Counted from the stretch's first letter, positions 41,582 to 50,611 are shown. The stretch: 64,000 bases of DNA from WTGU01 sp965200925 (GCA_965200925.1 OZ241738.1:186001-250000); one strand, 5' to 3'. The notes: a model not told the origin generated them from the letters alone. Numbers and translations are program-made.

Positions 41582-42028
41582 ATGGACACTCTCCCGGCGA
41601 GCGTCCTCTTCGCCTGCACCTGGAACGCCGTGCGCTCGCCGATGGCCGCGGGAATCATGAAGAGCCTCTTCGCCCGCCGGCTCCGCATCGACTCCGTCGG
41701 AGTCCGGCGCGGCGGCGTGCTTGACCCGTTCGCGGTCTTCGTCATGGCAGAGATCGGGATCGACATCGGCGGCCATCGACCGCGCACCTTCGCCGATCTC
41801 TCGGTCGCTTCCTTCGACCTGGTCGTCTCGCTTTCGCCGGAGGCGCAGCACAAGGCGATCGACATGGCCGGCGCCTCCGGCTGCGAGGTCGCGTTCTGGC
41901 ATACGCTCGATCCGGGCGTGGTCGAGGGGAATCGCGAAACCAGGCTGTTCGCCTACCGGGAGGTCCGCGACGGGCTGAAGGCCCGGCTGCTGGCGCGCTT
42001 CGGCCCGGGCCGCCCACCGGTGGTCTGA
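41582..42028 (+). CDS. Low-molecular-weight phosphatase family protein
   Basis: Protein of 148 residues with the LMW protein tyrosine phosphatase/arsenate reductase fold. The CX5RS phosphate loop is CTWNAVRSPMA near residue 12 (Cys, Asn and Arg-Ser present). FWHTLDPG near 107 supplies the general-acid Asp region in the modified DPxxxEG form seen in this alphaproteobacterial subgroup. It lies between the UPF0262 and maf genes. Substrate unknown; arsenate reduction is less likely without an ars context. Confidence 0.87.
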   Translation: MDTLPASVLFACTWNAVRSPMAAGIMKSLFARRLRIDSVGVRRGGVLDPFAVFVMAEIGIDIGGHRPRTFADLSVASFDLVVSLSPEAQHKAIDMAGASGCEVAFWHTLDPGVVEGNRETRLFAYREVRDGLKARLLARFGPGRPPVV

Positions 42029-42030
42029 CC

Positions 42031-42690
42031 ATGCGCCGGTCGCCTTCCCGCCCGCGCCTCGTTCTGGCCTCGGCCTCGTCCCGGCGCCTGGCGCTGCTGC
42101 GGCGCATGGGCTATCCGCCGGACGCCGTGGCGCCCGCGGCGCTCGACGAGGCCGTCCTTCCCGGCGAACGGCCGCAGGGCCACGCCGCCCGGCTGGCGCG
42201 GGCGAAGGCGGCGGCCGTCGCCGCCCGCCATCCCGGCGCGTTCGTGCTGGGCGCGGATACCGTGGTGGCCTGCGGCCGGCGCATCCTGCCCAAGGTGGAG
42301 AGCGAGGAAAGCGCCCGCGCGTGCCTCACGCTCCTTTCCGGCCGGCGCCACCGGGTCCATGGCGGAATCACGGTGGTGGCGCCGGGGGGCCGCGCGACGA
42401 GCCGGCTGGTGTGCACCGCGGTGGCGTTCAAGCGGCTTTCGCCGGAGGAGGTGGAGGCCTATCTCGCCGGCGGCGAATGGCGGGGCAAGGCCGGCGGTTA
42501 CGCGATCCAGGGGCGCGCCGAGATGTTCGTCCGCTTCCTCGGTGGCTCCCATTCGAACGTCGTCGGCCTGCCTATGCACGAGACTTGGCGGCTGCTCGCC
42601 GGCGCCGGCCTGCCGCCGCTGCCGCCCGGCGAAGCCCCTCGGGGCGAAACCCCTCGGGGCGAGCCTCCTCGGGGTGGGGCCGCCCGGTGA
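42031..42690 (+). CDS. maf: Maf-type nucleoside triphosphate pyrophosphatase
   Basis: House-cleaning pyrophosphatase of 219 residues. LASASSRRLALLRRMGY near residue 12, the DExxLPGE-type stretch near 33 and VLGADTVVACGRRILPK near 71 form the active site; GKAGGYAIQG near 150 and the GSHSNVVGLPM tail motif near 172 are typical of the dTTP/UTP subgroup. The last 20 residues are a low-complexity PRGE repeat not seen in the family. The stop overlaps the GTG of the next gene. Confidence 0.94.
   Translation: MRRSPSRPRLVLASASSRRLALLRRMGYPPDAVAPAALDEAVLPGERPQGHAARLARAKAAAVAARHPGAFVLGADTVVACGRRILPKVESEESARACLTLLSGRRHRVHGGITVVAPGGRATSRLVCTAVAFKRLSPEEVEAYLAGGEWRGKAGGYAIQGRAEMFVRFLGGSHSNVVGLPMHETWRLLAGAGLPPLPPGEAPRGETPRGEPPRGGAAR
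42631..42675 (+). repeat. Three 15-base direct repeats at the end of maf
   Basis: Units 42631-42645, 42646-42660 and 42661-42675 share the core CCTCGGGG and encode EAPRG, ETPRG and EPPRG. They add a repetitive basic tail to Maf. Confidence 0.8.
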
Positions 42691-44051
42691 CCTGCGAGCT
42701 GCTCGTCACCGCGAGCCCCTACGGGATGCGCGCGGCGGTGGTCGAGGACGGGGAGCCAGCCGCGTTCCATGTCGAATCGTCCGCCCGCCGGAGCCTTCTG
42801 GGCGATCTCTACGCGGCGCGGCCGGTCGGCGCGATGCGCGGCATCGACGCCTGCATCCTCGACATCGGCGAGGGCGGAGAAGCGTTTCTCCCGGGCGCCG
42901 GCCTCTCCGGCACCGCGCCGCTGATCGTGCAGATCGCCTGCGATGCCCATGACGGCAAGCGCCCGCGGGTGACGGCGCGGCCGCTGCTGGCCGGGCGCCT
43001 CGCCGTGTTCTGCCCCGGCGGCAGCGGGCTTGTCTTTTCCCGCCGCCTGCGCTGGAGCCCCGGCGCGCGGCGCGCGTTGGCGGCGGCCTTGGCCGACGCC
43101 GCGCCGCTGGGTGGCGCGCTGACGGTGCGGGCGGCAGCGGCCGGTGTGTCGCCCGAGAGTGTTCGCGCCGCCGTCTGCGCGCTGGTCGCGCGCTGGCGGG
43201 CGCTGGAGGCGGCCTTCCGGCGTGACCCGACGCCGCGCCGCCTCCGGGGCGCCGACGGCCTGCTCGGGCGCCTGCTGCGCGACGCGGCGCCCCCCGGCGT
43301 GGCGCGGGTGATCATCGACGATGGCGCCGTCCTCGCGCACGCGCGCGGCATCGCGGAACGGGACGCGCCCGACCTGCTCCCGGCGCTTGCCGCCCACGAT
43401 CCCGCCCCGGCGGCGGCGCTCTTCGAGCGCCACGATTGCGCCGGCCGGCTCGCGGCGGCGCTCCGCCCCGAGGTCACGCTCCCCGGCGGCGTCCGGTTGA
43501 CGGTGGAGGAGACTCGCACCTTGAGCGCGATCGACGTCGATGCGGGCCGCGTCGACGCGGCGGTCGATGTCGATGCCGCCACGGCGGTCGCCCGTGAAAT
43601 CCGCCTGCGCGACCTGGGTGGGTTGATCGCGGTTGACTTCGCCGGGCGCGGCGCGGCGCGAAGCCGGCCGGCGCAGCGGGCGGCGCTGGAACGCGCGCTC
43701 GCCGCCGACCGCACGCCTCACCGGGTGCTGGGCGTCACCGAGGGCGGGCTGGTGGAGGTCAACCGCCGCCGCTTCGGGCCGAGCCTGCGCGCGGCCTTGA
43801 CGGAGCCCGCCGGCGACGCCCTCGGCGGCCGCCGGATGCGGCTCGACGCGGTGGCGCATGATCTCGCCCACGCCGCCAGGCGGGAGGCGGCGCTGGGCGC
43901 CCGGCGGTTGCGCGTGCGCGCGGCGCCGGCGCTGCTCGAAGCCCTGGCGACGCCCGGCGACGAGTCGCTCGCGGCCTGGCTCGGGACGGCGCTCGCGCCG
44001 GTTCCGGAGCCGGCCCTGCCGCGCAGCCGCTTCGTCGTCGAGCGCGGCTGA
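42687..44051 (+). CDS. Ribonuclease E/G-like protein, short form
   Basis: Predicted RNase E/G family endoribonuclease of 454 residues, in its usual place after maf. The S1-like N-terminal region holds ACILDIGEGGEAFLP near 55 and the catalytic half has the metal-Asp motifs SAIDVDAG near 277 and GLIAVDFAG near 315. Two departures are visible: the second acidic motif reads DVD where E. coli RNase E/G has DVN, and no CPxC zinc-link cysteines occur, so tetramer formation as in RNase E is unlikely. GTG 42687 overlaps the maf stop. Confidence 0.82.
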   Translation: MTCELLVTASPYGMRAAVVEDGEPAAFHVESSARRSLLGDLYAARPVGAMRGIDACILDIGEGGEAFLPGAGLSGTAPLIVQIACDAHDGKRPRVTARPLLAGRLAVFCPGGSGLVFSRRLRWSPGARRALAAALADAAPLGGALTVRAAAAGVSPESVRAAVCALVARWRALEAAFRRDPTPRRLRGADGLLGRLLRDAAPPGVARVIIDDGAVLAHARGIAERDAPDLLPALAAHDPAPAAALFERHDCAGRLAAALRPEVTLPGGVRLTVEETRTLSAIDVDAGRVDAAVDVDAATAVAREIRLRDLGGLIAVDFAGRGAARSRPAQRAALERALAADRTPHRVLGVTEGGLVEVNRRRFGPSLRAALTEPAGDALGGRRMRLDAVAHDLAHAARREAALGARRLRVRAAPALLEALATPGDESLAAWLGTALAPVPEPALPRSRFVVERG

Positions 44052-44067
44052 ACGCGGGCGGCGGCTC

Positions 44068-45033
44068 GTGCCGGATCCGCTGACCTGCGCCCAGCTCCTC
44101 GGCGGCTTCGCGCTGCTGTTCCTGGGCGGCGAGGCGCTGGTGCGCGGGGCGGTGGCCCTGGCCCGGCTGCTGCGCGTGTCGCCGCTCCTGATCGGCGGAA
44201 CGGTGGTTGCCTTCGGGACATCGACGCCGGAACTGGTCGTCACCCTGCAGGCGGCGCTCAACGGCTCACCCGGTATCGCCTACGGCAACGTGATCGGGAG
44301 CAACGTCGCCAACCTGCTGCTGATCCTCGGCCTGGCGGCGGCGCTCGCGCCGGTGGCGGCGGTGCGCCCTGGCGTGCTGCGCGACGGCGCGGCGTTGCTC
44401 GGCGCGACGGCCTTGTTCGTGGCGTTCGCCGCGTTCGGGACCATCGTCGCCTGGCAGGGCGCGCTGATGCTGGTCCTGCTCGGGCTTCTGACCTGCTTCT
44501 CCTACTGGCACGAGCGCCGGCGCGGGGACAGAGGCGCGATCCTCCATCGGCGGGAAGCGGGGGAGGTGCCGCGCCTGCCGCGTTCCGTCTGGCGGGCGGC
44601 CCTGTTCGTCCTGTTCGGGCTGGGCGCGGTGGCCGGCGGCGCGCATTTCCTGGTCGGCGCCGCGACGATCATCGCGCGCGGAATCGGGATCACGGAGACG
44701 GTGATCGGGATCACCGTGGTCGCCGTCGGCACGTCGTTGCCGGAACTCGCGACCACGGTGGTGGCGGCCTATCGCCGGCACACGGAGGTGGCGCTCGGCA
44801 ACGTGCTCGGCTCCAGCGTGTTCAACATCTTCGCCATCGTCGGCGTGGTGACGGTGGTGACCCCGCTGCCGGTACCCGCGGAGGTCATGCGCTTCGATAT
44901 CTGGGCGCTGGCGGGGATCACCATCCTGGCGACCGCGGCGGCCATGTCCGGTATCCCGCTCGGGCGCCCGCTGGGCGTGTTCTTCCTGCTGGGCTACGCC
45001 GCCTTCGTCGCCGTGCAATATCTTGGCGCATGA
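44068..45033 (+). CDS. Calcium/sodium antiporter (CaCA family)
   Basis: Membrane exchanger of 321 residues with about ten helices in two inverted halves. The alpha-repeat signatures are clear: GTVVAFGTSTPELVVTLQAA with GNVIGSNVANLLLILG in the first half (near 44-87) and TVVAVGTSLPELATTVVAA with GNVLGSSVFNIFAIVG in the second (near 214-265). GTG 44068 gives a short leader before the first helix. The paired acidic residues needed for ion binding are intact. Confidence 0.93.
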   Translation: MPDPLTCAQLLGGFALLFLGGEALVRGAVALARLLRVSPLLIGGTVVAFGTSTPELVVTLQAALNGSPGIAYGNVIGSNVANLLLILGLAAALAPVAAVRPGVLRDGAALLGATALFVAFAAFGTIVAWQGALMLVLLGLLTCFSYWHERRRGDRGAILHRREAGEVPRLPRSVWRAALFVLFGLGAVAGGAHFLVGAATIIARGIGITETVIGITVVAVGTSLPELATTVVAAYRRHTEVALGNVLGSSVFNIFAIVGVVTVVTPLPVPAEVMRFDIWALAGITILATAAAMSGIPLGRPLGVFFLLGYAAFVAVQYLGA

Positions 45034-45055
45034 CGGCGCCCCGGCGGCGGGCGCA

Positions 45056-45084
45056 TGGACAGCCACCGCCGCATCCCCTATAAC
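45056..45084 (+). promoter_or_regulatory. Promoter of the tRNA-Phe gene
   Basis: TGGACA (45056-45061) and TATAAC (45079-45084) are separated by 17 bases and lie nine bases before the mature tRNA. Confidence 0.65.
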
Positions 45085-45091
45085 CGGGCCG

Positions 45092-45166
<75 letters not shown>

Positions 45167-45259
45167 CCGCTTCTCCCAACCCGCATTTTCTCGTGTGGTG
45201 CGTGTCCCCCGCTGCACCCGGTATACTCGCGGGCGGGGCGGAACCTGGGAGTACGCGGG

Positions 45260-46951
45260 ATGGATATGGTCACGATGAATATCATCGATTCCTCGATGGT
45301 GTCGATTTGCCGGGAGATGGGGATCACCCTGATGAAGACGTCCTATTCGACGATCTTCAACGAAGGTCTCGATTTCACCTGCGCCATCGCCGATACCGAC
45401 GGGGAGATGGTCGCCGTCGCCGAATTCTGCCCGGCCCAGATCGGCGGGATGCCGCTTCTGATCAAGACCTGTGCCGAGGAGATCCCGATCGACCAGATCG
45501 AGGAAGGCGACGTGATCGTCCATAACGACCCGTACCGCGGCGGCCTCCACGTGCCCGAGCATACGTTGTTCAAGCCCGTCTTTGCCGACGGCGAACTCCT
45601 CGCCTTCGTGGTGGCCATCGGCCATATCGCCGAGGTCGGCGGCATGGTGCCCGGCGGCTTCGCCGGCGAGGCGACGGAGATCTTCCACGAAGGCGTGCGC
45701 GTGCCACCGGTGAAGATCATGAAACGCGGCAAGGATGTCGATGCGGTCTGGAAGCTCATCCTCGCGAACGTCCGCACGCCGCGCTACAATTACGGCGACC
45801 TCCGCGCCATGATCGGTGCCCTCGACCTGGGCGAGGCGCGCCTCAAGGAGATGGTCGCGAAATACGGCCGCCCGCTCTGGCGCGAGACATGCCGCGACCT
45901 GATGGACTACTCCGAGCGCCGGATGCGCGCCGAGATCGCGCAATTCCCCGACGGCCGTTATCACTTCGAGGATACGGTCGAGAACGACGGCATCGACGAC
46001 AAGCCGTTCCAGCTCCGCGTCGACGTCTTCGTCCAGGGCGACGAACTGGTCGCCGATTTCTCAGGCACCGACGCGCAGGCCAAGGGGCCGATCAACGCGA
46101 CCCTCGGCGTCACCTGGTCGGCGACCTACAACGCGCTGTTCCACATGACCGATCCCTCGATCCCCAAGAACTCCGGCTGCTTCCGTCCCATCAAGATCGT
46201 CGCCCGTCCGGGCACCGTCGCCAATGTCGACTATCCGGCCCCCGAAGTGGCGGGCAATACGGAAACCCATCCCCGCCTCGCGCTGATCGTGATCGGTGCC
46301 CTCGCGCAAGGCACGCCCGAGCGGGCGATGGCGGCCGAAAGCGGCACCGGCGGCAATTTCGTCTTCGGCGGTCACCACCCGGACCATGACGAATATTTCG
46401 CCTGTTACGACCTGATCTCCGGCGGTTGGGGCGGGCGCGATTTCGCCGACGGCAATGACTGCGTGATCGCGATCAACGGCAACTGCCGTTTCAACCCCGT
46501 CGAGGTGTTCGAGACCCGCTTCCCGTTCCAGGTGGAGGATTTCGCGATGCTGCCGGATTCCGGCGGGCCGGGGCGCCACCGGGGCGGGCTCGGCTACCGC
46601 AAGACCTTGCGCACCCTCTCGGCGGAGATCACCGCGAGCCAGTGCACGGACCGGCACCGGATCAAGACCTGGGGCCTGCGCGGCGGCGGGGAAGGGGCCG
46701 TCGGTGCCACCCTGGTCCGGCCCAGCGGCACGGCGGACTGGCGCCCGGTGACCGAGACCCACGGCAAGGCATCGTCCTCGAAATACTCCAACATCCTCCT
46801 GCGCCCGGGCGACCGCGTCCGCCTCGTCGTCCCCGGCGGCGGCGGCTACGGCGCACCCGCCGAGCGCGCCCGCGAAGCGATCGAGGAAGACATCGCGGAA
46901 GGGTACGTCACGCCCGAGGCCGCGCGGCGGGAGTACGGCTACGGCCCCTGA
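45260..46951 (+). CDS. Hydantoinase B/oxoprolinase family protein
   Basis: Protein of 563 residues of the HyuB family, the subunit that works with HyuA in ATP-dependent hydrolysis of hydantoins and related cyclic amides. EMGITLMKTSYSTIFNEGLDFTCAI near residue 18-42, VHNDPYRGGLHVPEH near 88, and GRHRGGLGYRKTLR near 440 are typical. No HyuA lies beside it, which is unusual. A TATACT at 45222-45227 could be the -10 of its promoter, without a convincing -35. Substrate unknown. Confidence 0.9.
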   Translation: MDMVTMNIIDSSMVSICREMGITLMKTSYSTIFNEGLDFTCAIADTDGEMVAVAEFCPAQIGGMPLLIKTCAEEIPIDQIEEGDVIVHNDPYRGGLHVPEHTLFKPVFADGELLAFVVAIGHIAEVGGMVPGGFAGEATEIFHEGVRVPPVKIMKRGKDVDAVWKLILANVRTPRYNYGDLRAMIGALDLGEARLKEMVAKYGRPLWRETCRDLMDYSERRMRAEIAQFPDGRYHFEDTVENDGIDDKPFQLRVDVFVQGDELVADFSGTDAQAKGPINATLGVTWSATYNALFHMTDPSIPKNSGCFRPIKIVARPGTVANVDYPAPEVAGNTETHPRLALIVIGALAQGTPERAMAAESGTGGNFVFGGHHPDHDEYFACYDLISGGWGGRDFADGNDCVIAINGNCRFNPVEVFETRFPFQVEDFAMLPDSGGPGRHRGGLGYRKTLRTLSAEITASQCTDRHRIKTWGLRGGGEGAVGATLVRPSGTADWRPVTETHGKASSSKYSNILLRPGDRVRLVVPGGGGYGAPAERAREAIEEDIAEGYVTPEAARREYGYGP

Positions 46952-47070
46952 AGCGGGGGCACCCGATTATCGCTTGACGGAATGTTGACGATCCTGCCCC
47001 GTGGTCCATGCTCGCGATGGATCACCCCTCTGCTCTCAAGCAGTTCGCGGATGCGCTCCTCGAGCGTCAT
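46939..47070 (-). CDS. Possible 43-residue protein coupled to the flavin monooxygenase gene
   Basis: The frame MTLEERIRELLESRGVI onward begins with an ATG that overlaps the stop of the monooxygenase gene (ATGA). It ends by overlapping the last 13 bases of the convergent hyuB gene. The start is charged and amphipathic, the end polar. I know no family match, and chance is possible. Confidence 0.35.
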   Translation of the reverse strand: MTLEERIRELLESRGVIHREHGPRGRIVNIPSSDNRVPPLQGP

Positions 47071-48257
47071 CCGGCCGCCGCCTCGGCGCGCAGGTGGGGC
47101 GGCATCCAGCGGGGCTGGTTCTCGGTGCCGTAGGCGGGGAACTCCGACGGCTTGCGCCGCTGGGCGAGCATCCAGGGGTGCAGGATCGGCAGGTTGTAAT
47201 AGAGGCGGGCCGCCCAGTGGGGCCACAGGGTGAGCGGCCAGGTGATCGTGGACCAGAGCTGGGTATGCTCCGAGATCGGCCGCTGGCGCGTCTCCCAGCG
47301 CTTCAAGGTCCGCTCGAGGTCGCCGTCTTCGTCGAGCATGTTGGCCAGCGACAGCGCATTGCAGATCGCCGTACCGCAGCCCTGGCCCAGGCCGGGCGAC
47401 ATGGCGTGCGCCGAATCGCCCACGATGGCCACCCGGCCGGCGCTCCACGCCTTGAGCTTCAGGGTCTCGAAGCGGTCGTAACGGCCCTCCGCCGGCACCC
47501 GCAGGATCATCGATTCGAGGTGCGGGAAGGAGTCGATCCAGAGCGGCTTCGGCAGCGGAATCCGCGCCGCCTCCGTATCCCGCGCCAGCATGGTGAAGCA
47601 GAGATAGAAGACCTCGCGGTTGCACGGCGTATAGAGCACGCGCCGGTTGCCGCTCCACCACTCCCGGATGGTACGGCCTTCGTCGGTGTCGGCGTAGCCC
47701 GGCTCGTGCGGCACCAGGGTGCGGATCGCGCCGTCCACATGGCACCGGCGGCTCTTCAGGAGGCCCAGGGAATCACGCACCTTGGAGTTGATCCCGTCGG
47801 CGGCGATCACGAGATCGGCCCGCCATTCTCTCCCGTTCTCCGTGACCAGCGTGCCGTCCTTCCGCGCCGCGACGGCTGTCGAACCGGTGACGATCTCGAC
47901 GCCGGCGCGCTGGGTCGCGCCCAGCATGGCGCCAAGCAGCTGCTGGCGGGTGATGCAGAACATGCGCGAGCGGTCGGTGCTGGTGACGGGCGCGAAAGGC
48001 ACCTCGTCGATGAAGCGGCCCCTGGCGTCCCGGCTGACGTAGCTCGGCGCCTCGGTGCAGCCCGCGAGCGCCTCGTCGGCCGCGCCGATCGCCTCGAGGA
48101 CGCACACGCCGTTGTCCCATATCCAGATGCCCGCGCCGAAGGCCCGGATCTCCGGCGAGCGCTCGTGGATCCGCACCGTCCAGCCGGACCGTGCCAGCGC
48201 CGCCCCCATCGTCAGCCCCGTGAATCCGCCCCCAGCGATCTCGGCGTGGCGCGTCAT
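47067..48257 (-). CDS. FAD-dependent aromatic monooxygenase, MHPCO-like
   Basis: Flavoprotein monooxygenase of 396 residues. FAD motif IAGGGFTGLTMGAALARSG near residue 7, RAFGAGIWIWDNGVCVLE near 38, DG motif LVIAADGINSKVRDSLG near 150 and GD motif VAIVGDSAHAMSPGLGQG near 285. The start and the FGAGI-WIWDNG region resemble MHPC oxygenase (2-methyl-3-hydroxypyridine-5-carboxylate, vitamin B6 breakdown) more than simple salicylate hydroxylases, by my recollection of that protein. It would hydroxylate and possibly open a ring. Divergent from an alpha/beta hydrolase, the partner type in that pathway. Confidence 0.85.
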   Translation of the reverse strand: MTRHAEIAGGGFTGLTMGAALARSGWTVRIHERSPEIRAFGAGIWIWDNGVCVLEAIGAADEALAGCTEAPSYVSRDARGRFIDEVPFAPVTSTDRSRMFCITRQQLLGAMLGATQRAGVEIVTGSTAVAARKDGTLVTENGREWRADLVIAADGINSKVRDSLGLLKSRRCHVDGAIRTLVPHEPGYADTDEGRTIREWWSGNRRVLYTPCNREVFYLCFTMLARDTEAARIPLPKPLWIDSFPHLESMILRVPAEGRYDRFETLKLKAWSAGRVAIVGDSAHAMSPGLGQGCGTAICNALSLANMLDEDGDLERTLKRWETRQRPISEHTQLWSTITWPLTLWPHWAARLYYNLPILHPWMLAQRRKPSEFPAYGTENQPRWMPPHLRAEAAAG

Positions 48258-48407
48258 GGTCGCTCCCGTGGTTTCGCTCTTCTCCTCCGCCGCCGCTCAA
48301 TAGCAAGAAGCGCGCGATCCTGCCAATATCCGCGTCGATTGCCGGAAGCCAGCGGGGGCGATACGTGGTAGGCTGCGCCTTCGGGGCACGCCGGACGGGT
48401 CCGGGAC

Positions 48408-49220
48408 ATGGCGCTTGCGGAACGCGACATCGACGTGGAAGGGTATCGGGTCCACCTCTGGGAAGGGGGGGAGGGCTTCCCGATCCTGATGCTGCACGGC
48501 TCCGGCCCCGGCGCCGGCACCGTCGGCAACTGGCGTCTGGTGCTCGAACCGCTGGCCGCGCGCTACCGGATCGTCGCCGCCGACCTGATCGGCTTCGGCG
48601 CCTCCGGCCGCAAGGCGGCCGAGCCGTTCTTTGACTTGGCCTTGTGGCGGCGCCAGGCGCGGGCCGCGCTCGGCCTCCTGCCGGCGGGCGAGGCCGGCGT
48701 GGTCGGCCATTCGCTCTCGGCGAGCCTCGCGCTCGGCCTCGCCATGGAGGAGCCGCGCGTGACCAAGGTCATGACCACGGGTGCGATGGGCGCCCCGGCC
48801 AGGGCCAATGCCGACACCGAAATCTGCTGGCGCTTTCCCGAGACGCGGGACGAATTGCGGCAGGCGGCCGAGACCTTGGTCCACGACCCGTCGGTCATCA
48901 CCGATGCGTTCCTCGAGGCCCGCATGGCGATCCTCCACGACGGCGATTATGGCCCCTATTTCCGGAGCATGTTCGCGGGCGACAAGCAGCGCTTCATCGA
49001 CGCCGCGGTGCTCCCGGCCGAGCGGCTGGCGACGCTCGCCTGCGACGTGATGATGGTGCACGGCCGCGACGACCGGCCCTTTCCCTGCGAGGAGAACACC
49101 CGCGTGCTGGCGCGCGCCATCCCCCGGGCGGACAGTTTCGTGATTGCCCGCTGCGGCCATTCGCCGGCGCTCGAACACCCCGATAAATTCCTGGCCGCGG
49201 CACGAATACTCTTCGGCTGA
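48408..49220 (+). CDS. Alpha/beta hydrolase
   Basis: Hydrolase of 270 residues. Oxyanion loop LHGSGPGAGTVGNW near 29, nucleophile elbow GHSLSA (Ser near 104), acid Asp in VHGRDDRPF near 220 and catalytic His in RCGHSPALEHP near 250. The HGSGPG start resembles C-C bond hydrolases, but the MHPCO-like enzyme next door suggests an acylamide hydrolase acting on its ring-opened product. Both are inference. Twenty-three bases upstream of the amidohydrolase, in the same direction. Confidence 0.85.
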   Translation: MALAERDIDVEGYRVHLWEGGEGFPILMLHGSGPGAGTVGNWRLVLEPLAARYRIVAADLIGFGASGRKAAEPFFDLALWRRQARAALGLLPAGEAGVVGHSLSASLALGLAMEEPRVTKVMTTGAMGAPARANADTEICWRFPETRDELRQAAETLVHDPSVITDAFLEARMAILHDGDYGPYFRSMFAGDKQRFIDAAVLPAERLATLACDVMMVHGRDDRPFPCEENTRVLARAIPRADSFVIARCGHSPALEHPDKFLAAARILFG

Positions 49221-49243
49221 CGGCGCGACGACGAGGACAAGCC

Positions 49244-50611
49244 ATGCGCAGACACATTCGATGCGGCCGCCTGTTCACCGGCTTCGAGGACGGCGCGGCG
49301 CCGGGCCGGACGGTGGTGCTGGACGGCGAGCGAATCGCCTATGTGGGGGAGACCGCGGGCGCACCCCGGCCGGCACCGGACGATGAGGTGCTCGACCATT
49401 CCGGCCATTTCGTAATGCCCGGCCTGATCGACGTCCATGTCCACCTTTCCTACGGCAACGCCCGGACGGAGGAGGACATCGATCTCTACGCGCCGGTCGA
49501 GTTCCGTGCGCTGCGCGGCATGGAGGCGGCGCAGCGGGTCCTCGCCGCCGGCTTCACCTCCCTCGCCGACCCGACCACCAGCGGCCGCGTCACGCCGTCC
49601 ATCCGCGACGCCATCGACGCCGGCCTCTTCGTCGGCCCCCGCGTCACCTGTTCGGGGCGCCAGATCACCAACCGCCAGGGCCTGTCCGACTGGTACCCGA
49701 GCTGGATCGGCGTCCCCGATACCTCCATCGGCGTGCTGGCCCGCGACGCGGCCGAGGGAATCGCCGAGATCCGCACCATGGTCAAGGACGGGGTGGACTT
49801 CATCAAGATCGCCATGGACGGCGATTCGATGAACCCGATGACCAGCGTCCTGGTCGCCGGCTACAATCAGGAGGAGACCACCGCCATGGTGGCCGAGGCC
49901 CACCGCCTGGGCAAGAAGGTGGCGGTGCACGCCCGCGGCGCCGAGGCCGTGCTCTATTCGGCGCGCGCCGGGGTCGACGTGATCCTCCACGCCTCGTGGA
50001 TGGATGATGCGGGCCTCGAGGCCGTGGTCGAGAACGGCTGCATGATCTGCCCGACCTTGAGCCTGGTGGTCAACGACATCGATTTCACGCGGCCCGGCGA
50101 CGGCTGCTATCCGGGTTTCCCGGACGCCCACAGGCGCGAGATCGAGGCTGCCCGACGCGCGCTCGGCAAAGCGCGCGAGGCTGGGGTGATGTTCCTCTCC
50201 GGCACCGATTCGGGCTTCGCCGTGACGCCCTACGGCGAATGGCACGCGCGCGAGCTGGAGCATCTGGTGACCTATCTCGGCCTGTCGCCTGCCGAGGCCC
50301 TGCGCTGTGCCACCGTCAACAACGGCCTCTTCGTGCGCGAGGCCGGGCGCGTCGGGGCCATCGAGGAGGGCCGGCTCGCCGACATCCTGGTGTTCGACGG
50401 CGACCCGCTGGCCGACATTTCCCAGCTGCAGGACCGGAGCCGCATCCGCCGCATCTTCCTGAACGGCGAGCCGGTTGCGCCCGCCATCAACCCGGACGCG
50501 AAGCGCCTGCGCTCCGAATTCTCCTACGAGATGTGGCACCAAGTCTATACCCAGGAGCGCATCGCCGAGATCGGCCTCGCCCGCCCACCCGTCGCCGAAG
50601 CCGCGGAATAG
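49244..50611 (+). CDS. Amidohydrolase family protein
   Basis: Metal-dependent hydrolase of 455 residues. MPGLIDVHVHLSY near residue 62 gives the first metal His pair, FIKIAMDGDS near 187 the likely bridging Lys, AVHARG near 228 and ILHASW near 248 the further histidines, and LSGTDSGF near 322 the final Asp. The C-terminal composite beta domain (LADILVFDGDPL) is present. ATG 49244 follows GACGAGGAC. Imidazolonepropionase/prolidase-like relatives act on varied amides; substrate unknown. Confidence 0.9.
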   Translation: MRRHIRCGRLFTGFEDGAAPGRTVVLDGERIAYVGETAGAPRPAPDDEVLDHSGHFVMPGLIDVHVHLSYGNARTEEDIDLYAPVEFRALRGMEAAQRVLAAGFTSLADPTTSGRVTPSIRDAIDAGLFVGPRVTCSGRQITNRQGLSDWYPSWIGVPDTSIGVLARDAAEGIAEIRTMVKDGVDFIKIAMDGDSMNPMTSVLVAGYNQEETTAMVAEAHRLGKKVAVHARGAEAVLYSARAGVDVILHASWMDDAGLEAVVENGCMICPTLSLVVNDIDFTRPGDGCYPGFPDAHRREIEAARRALGKAREAGVMFLSGTDSGFAVTPYGEWHARELEHLVTYLGLSPAEALRCATVNNGLFVREAGRVGAIEEGRLADILVFDGDPLADISQLQDRSRIRRIFLNGEPVAPAINPDAKRLRSEFSYEMWHQVYTQERIAEIGLARPPVAEAAE

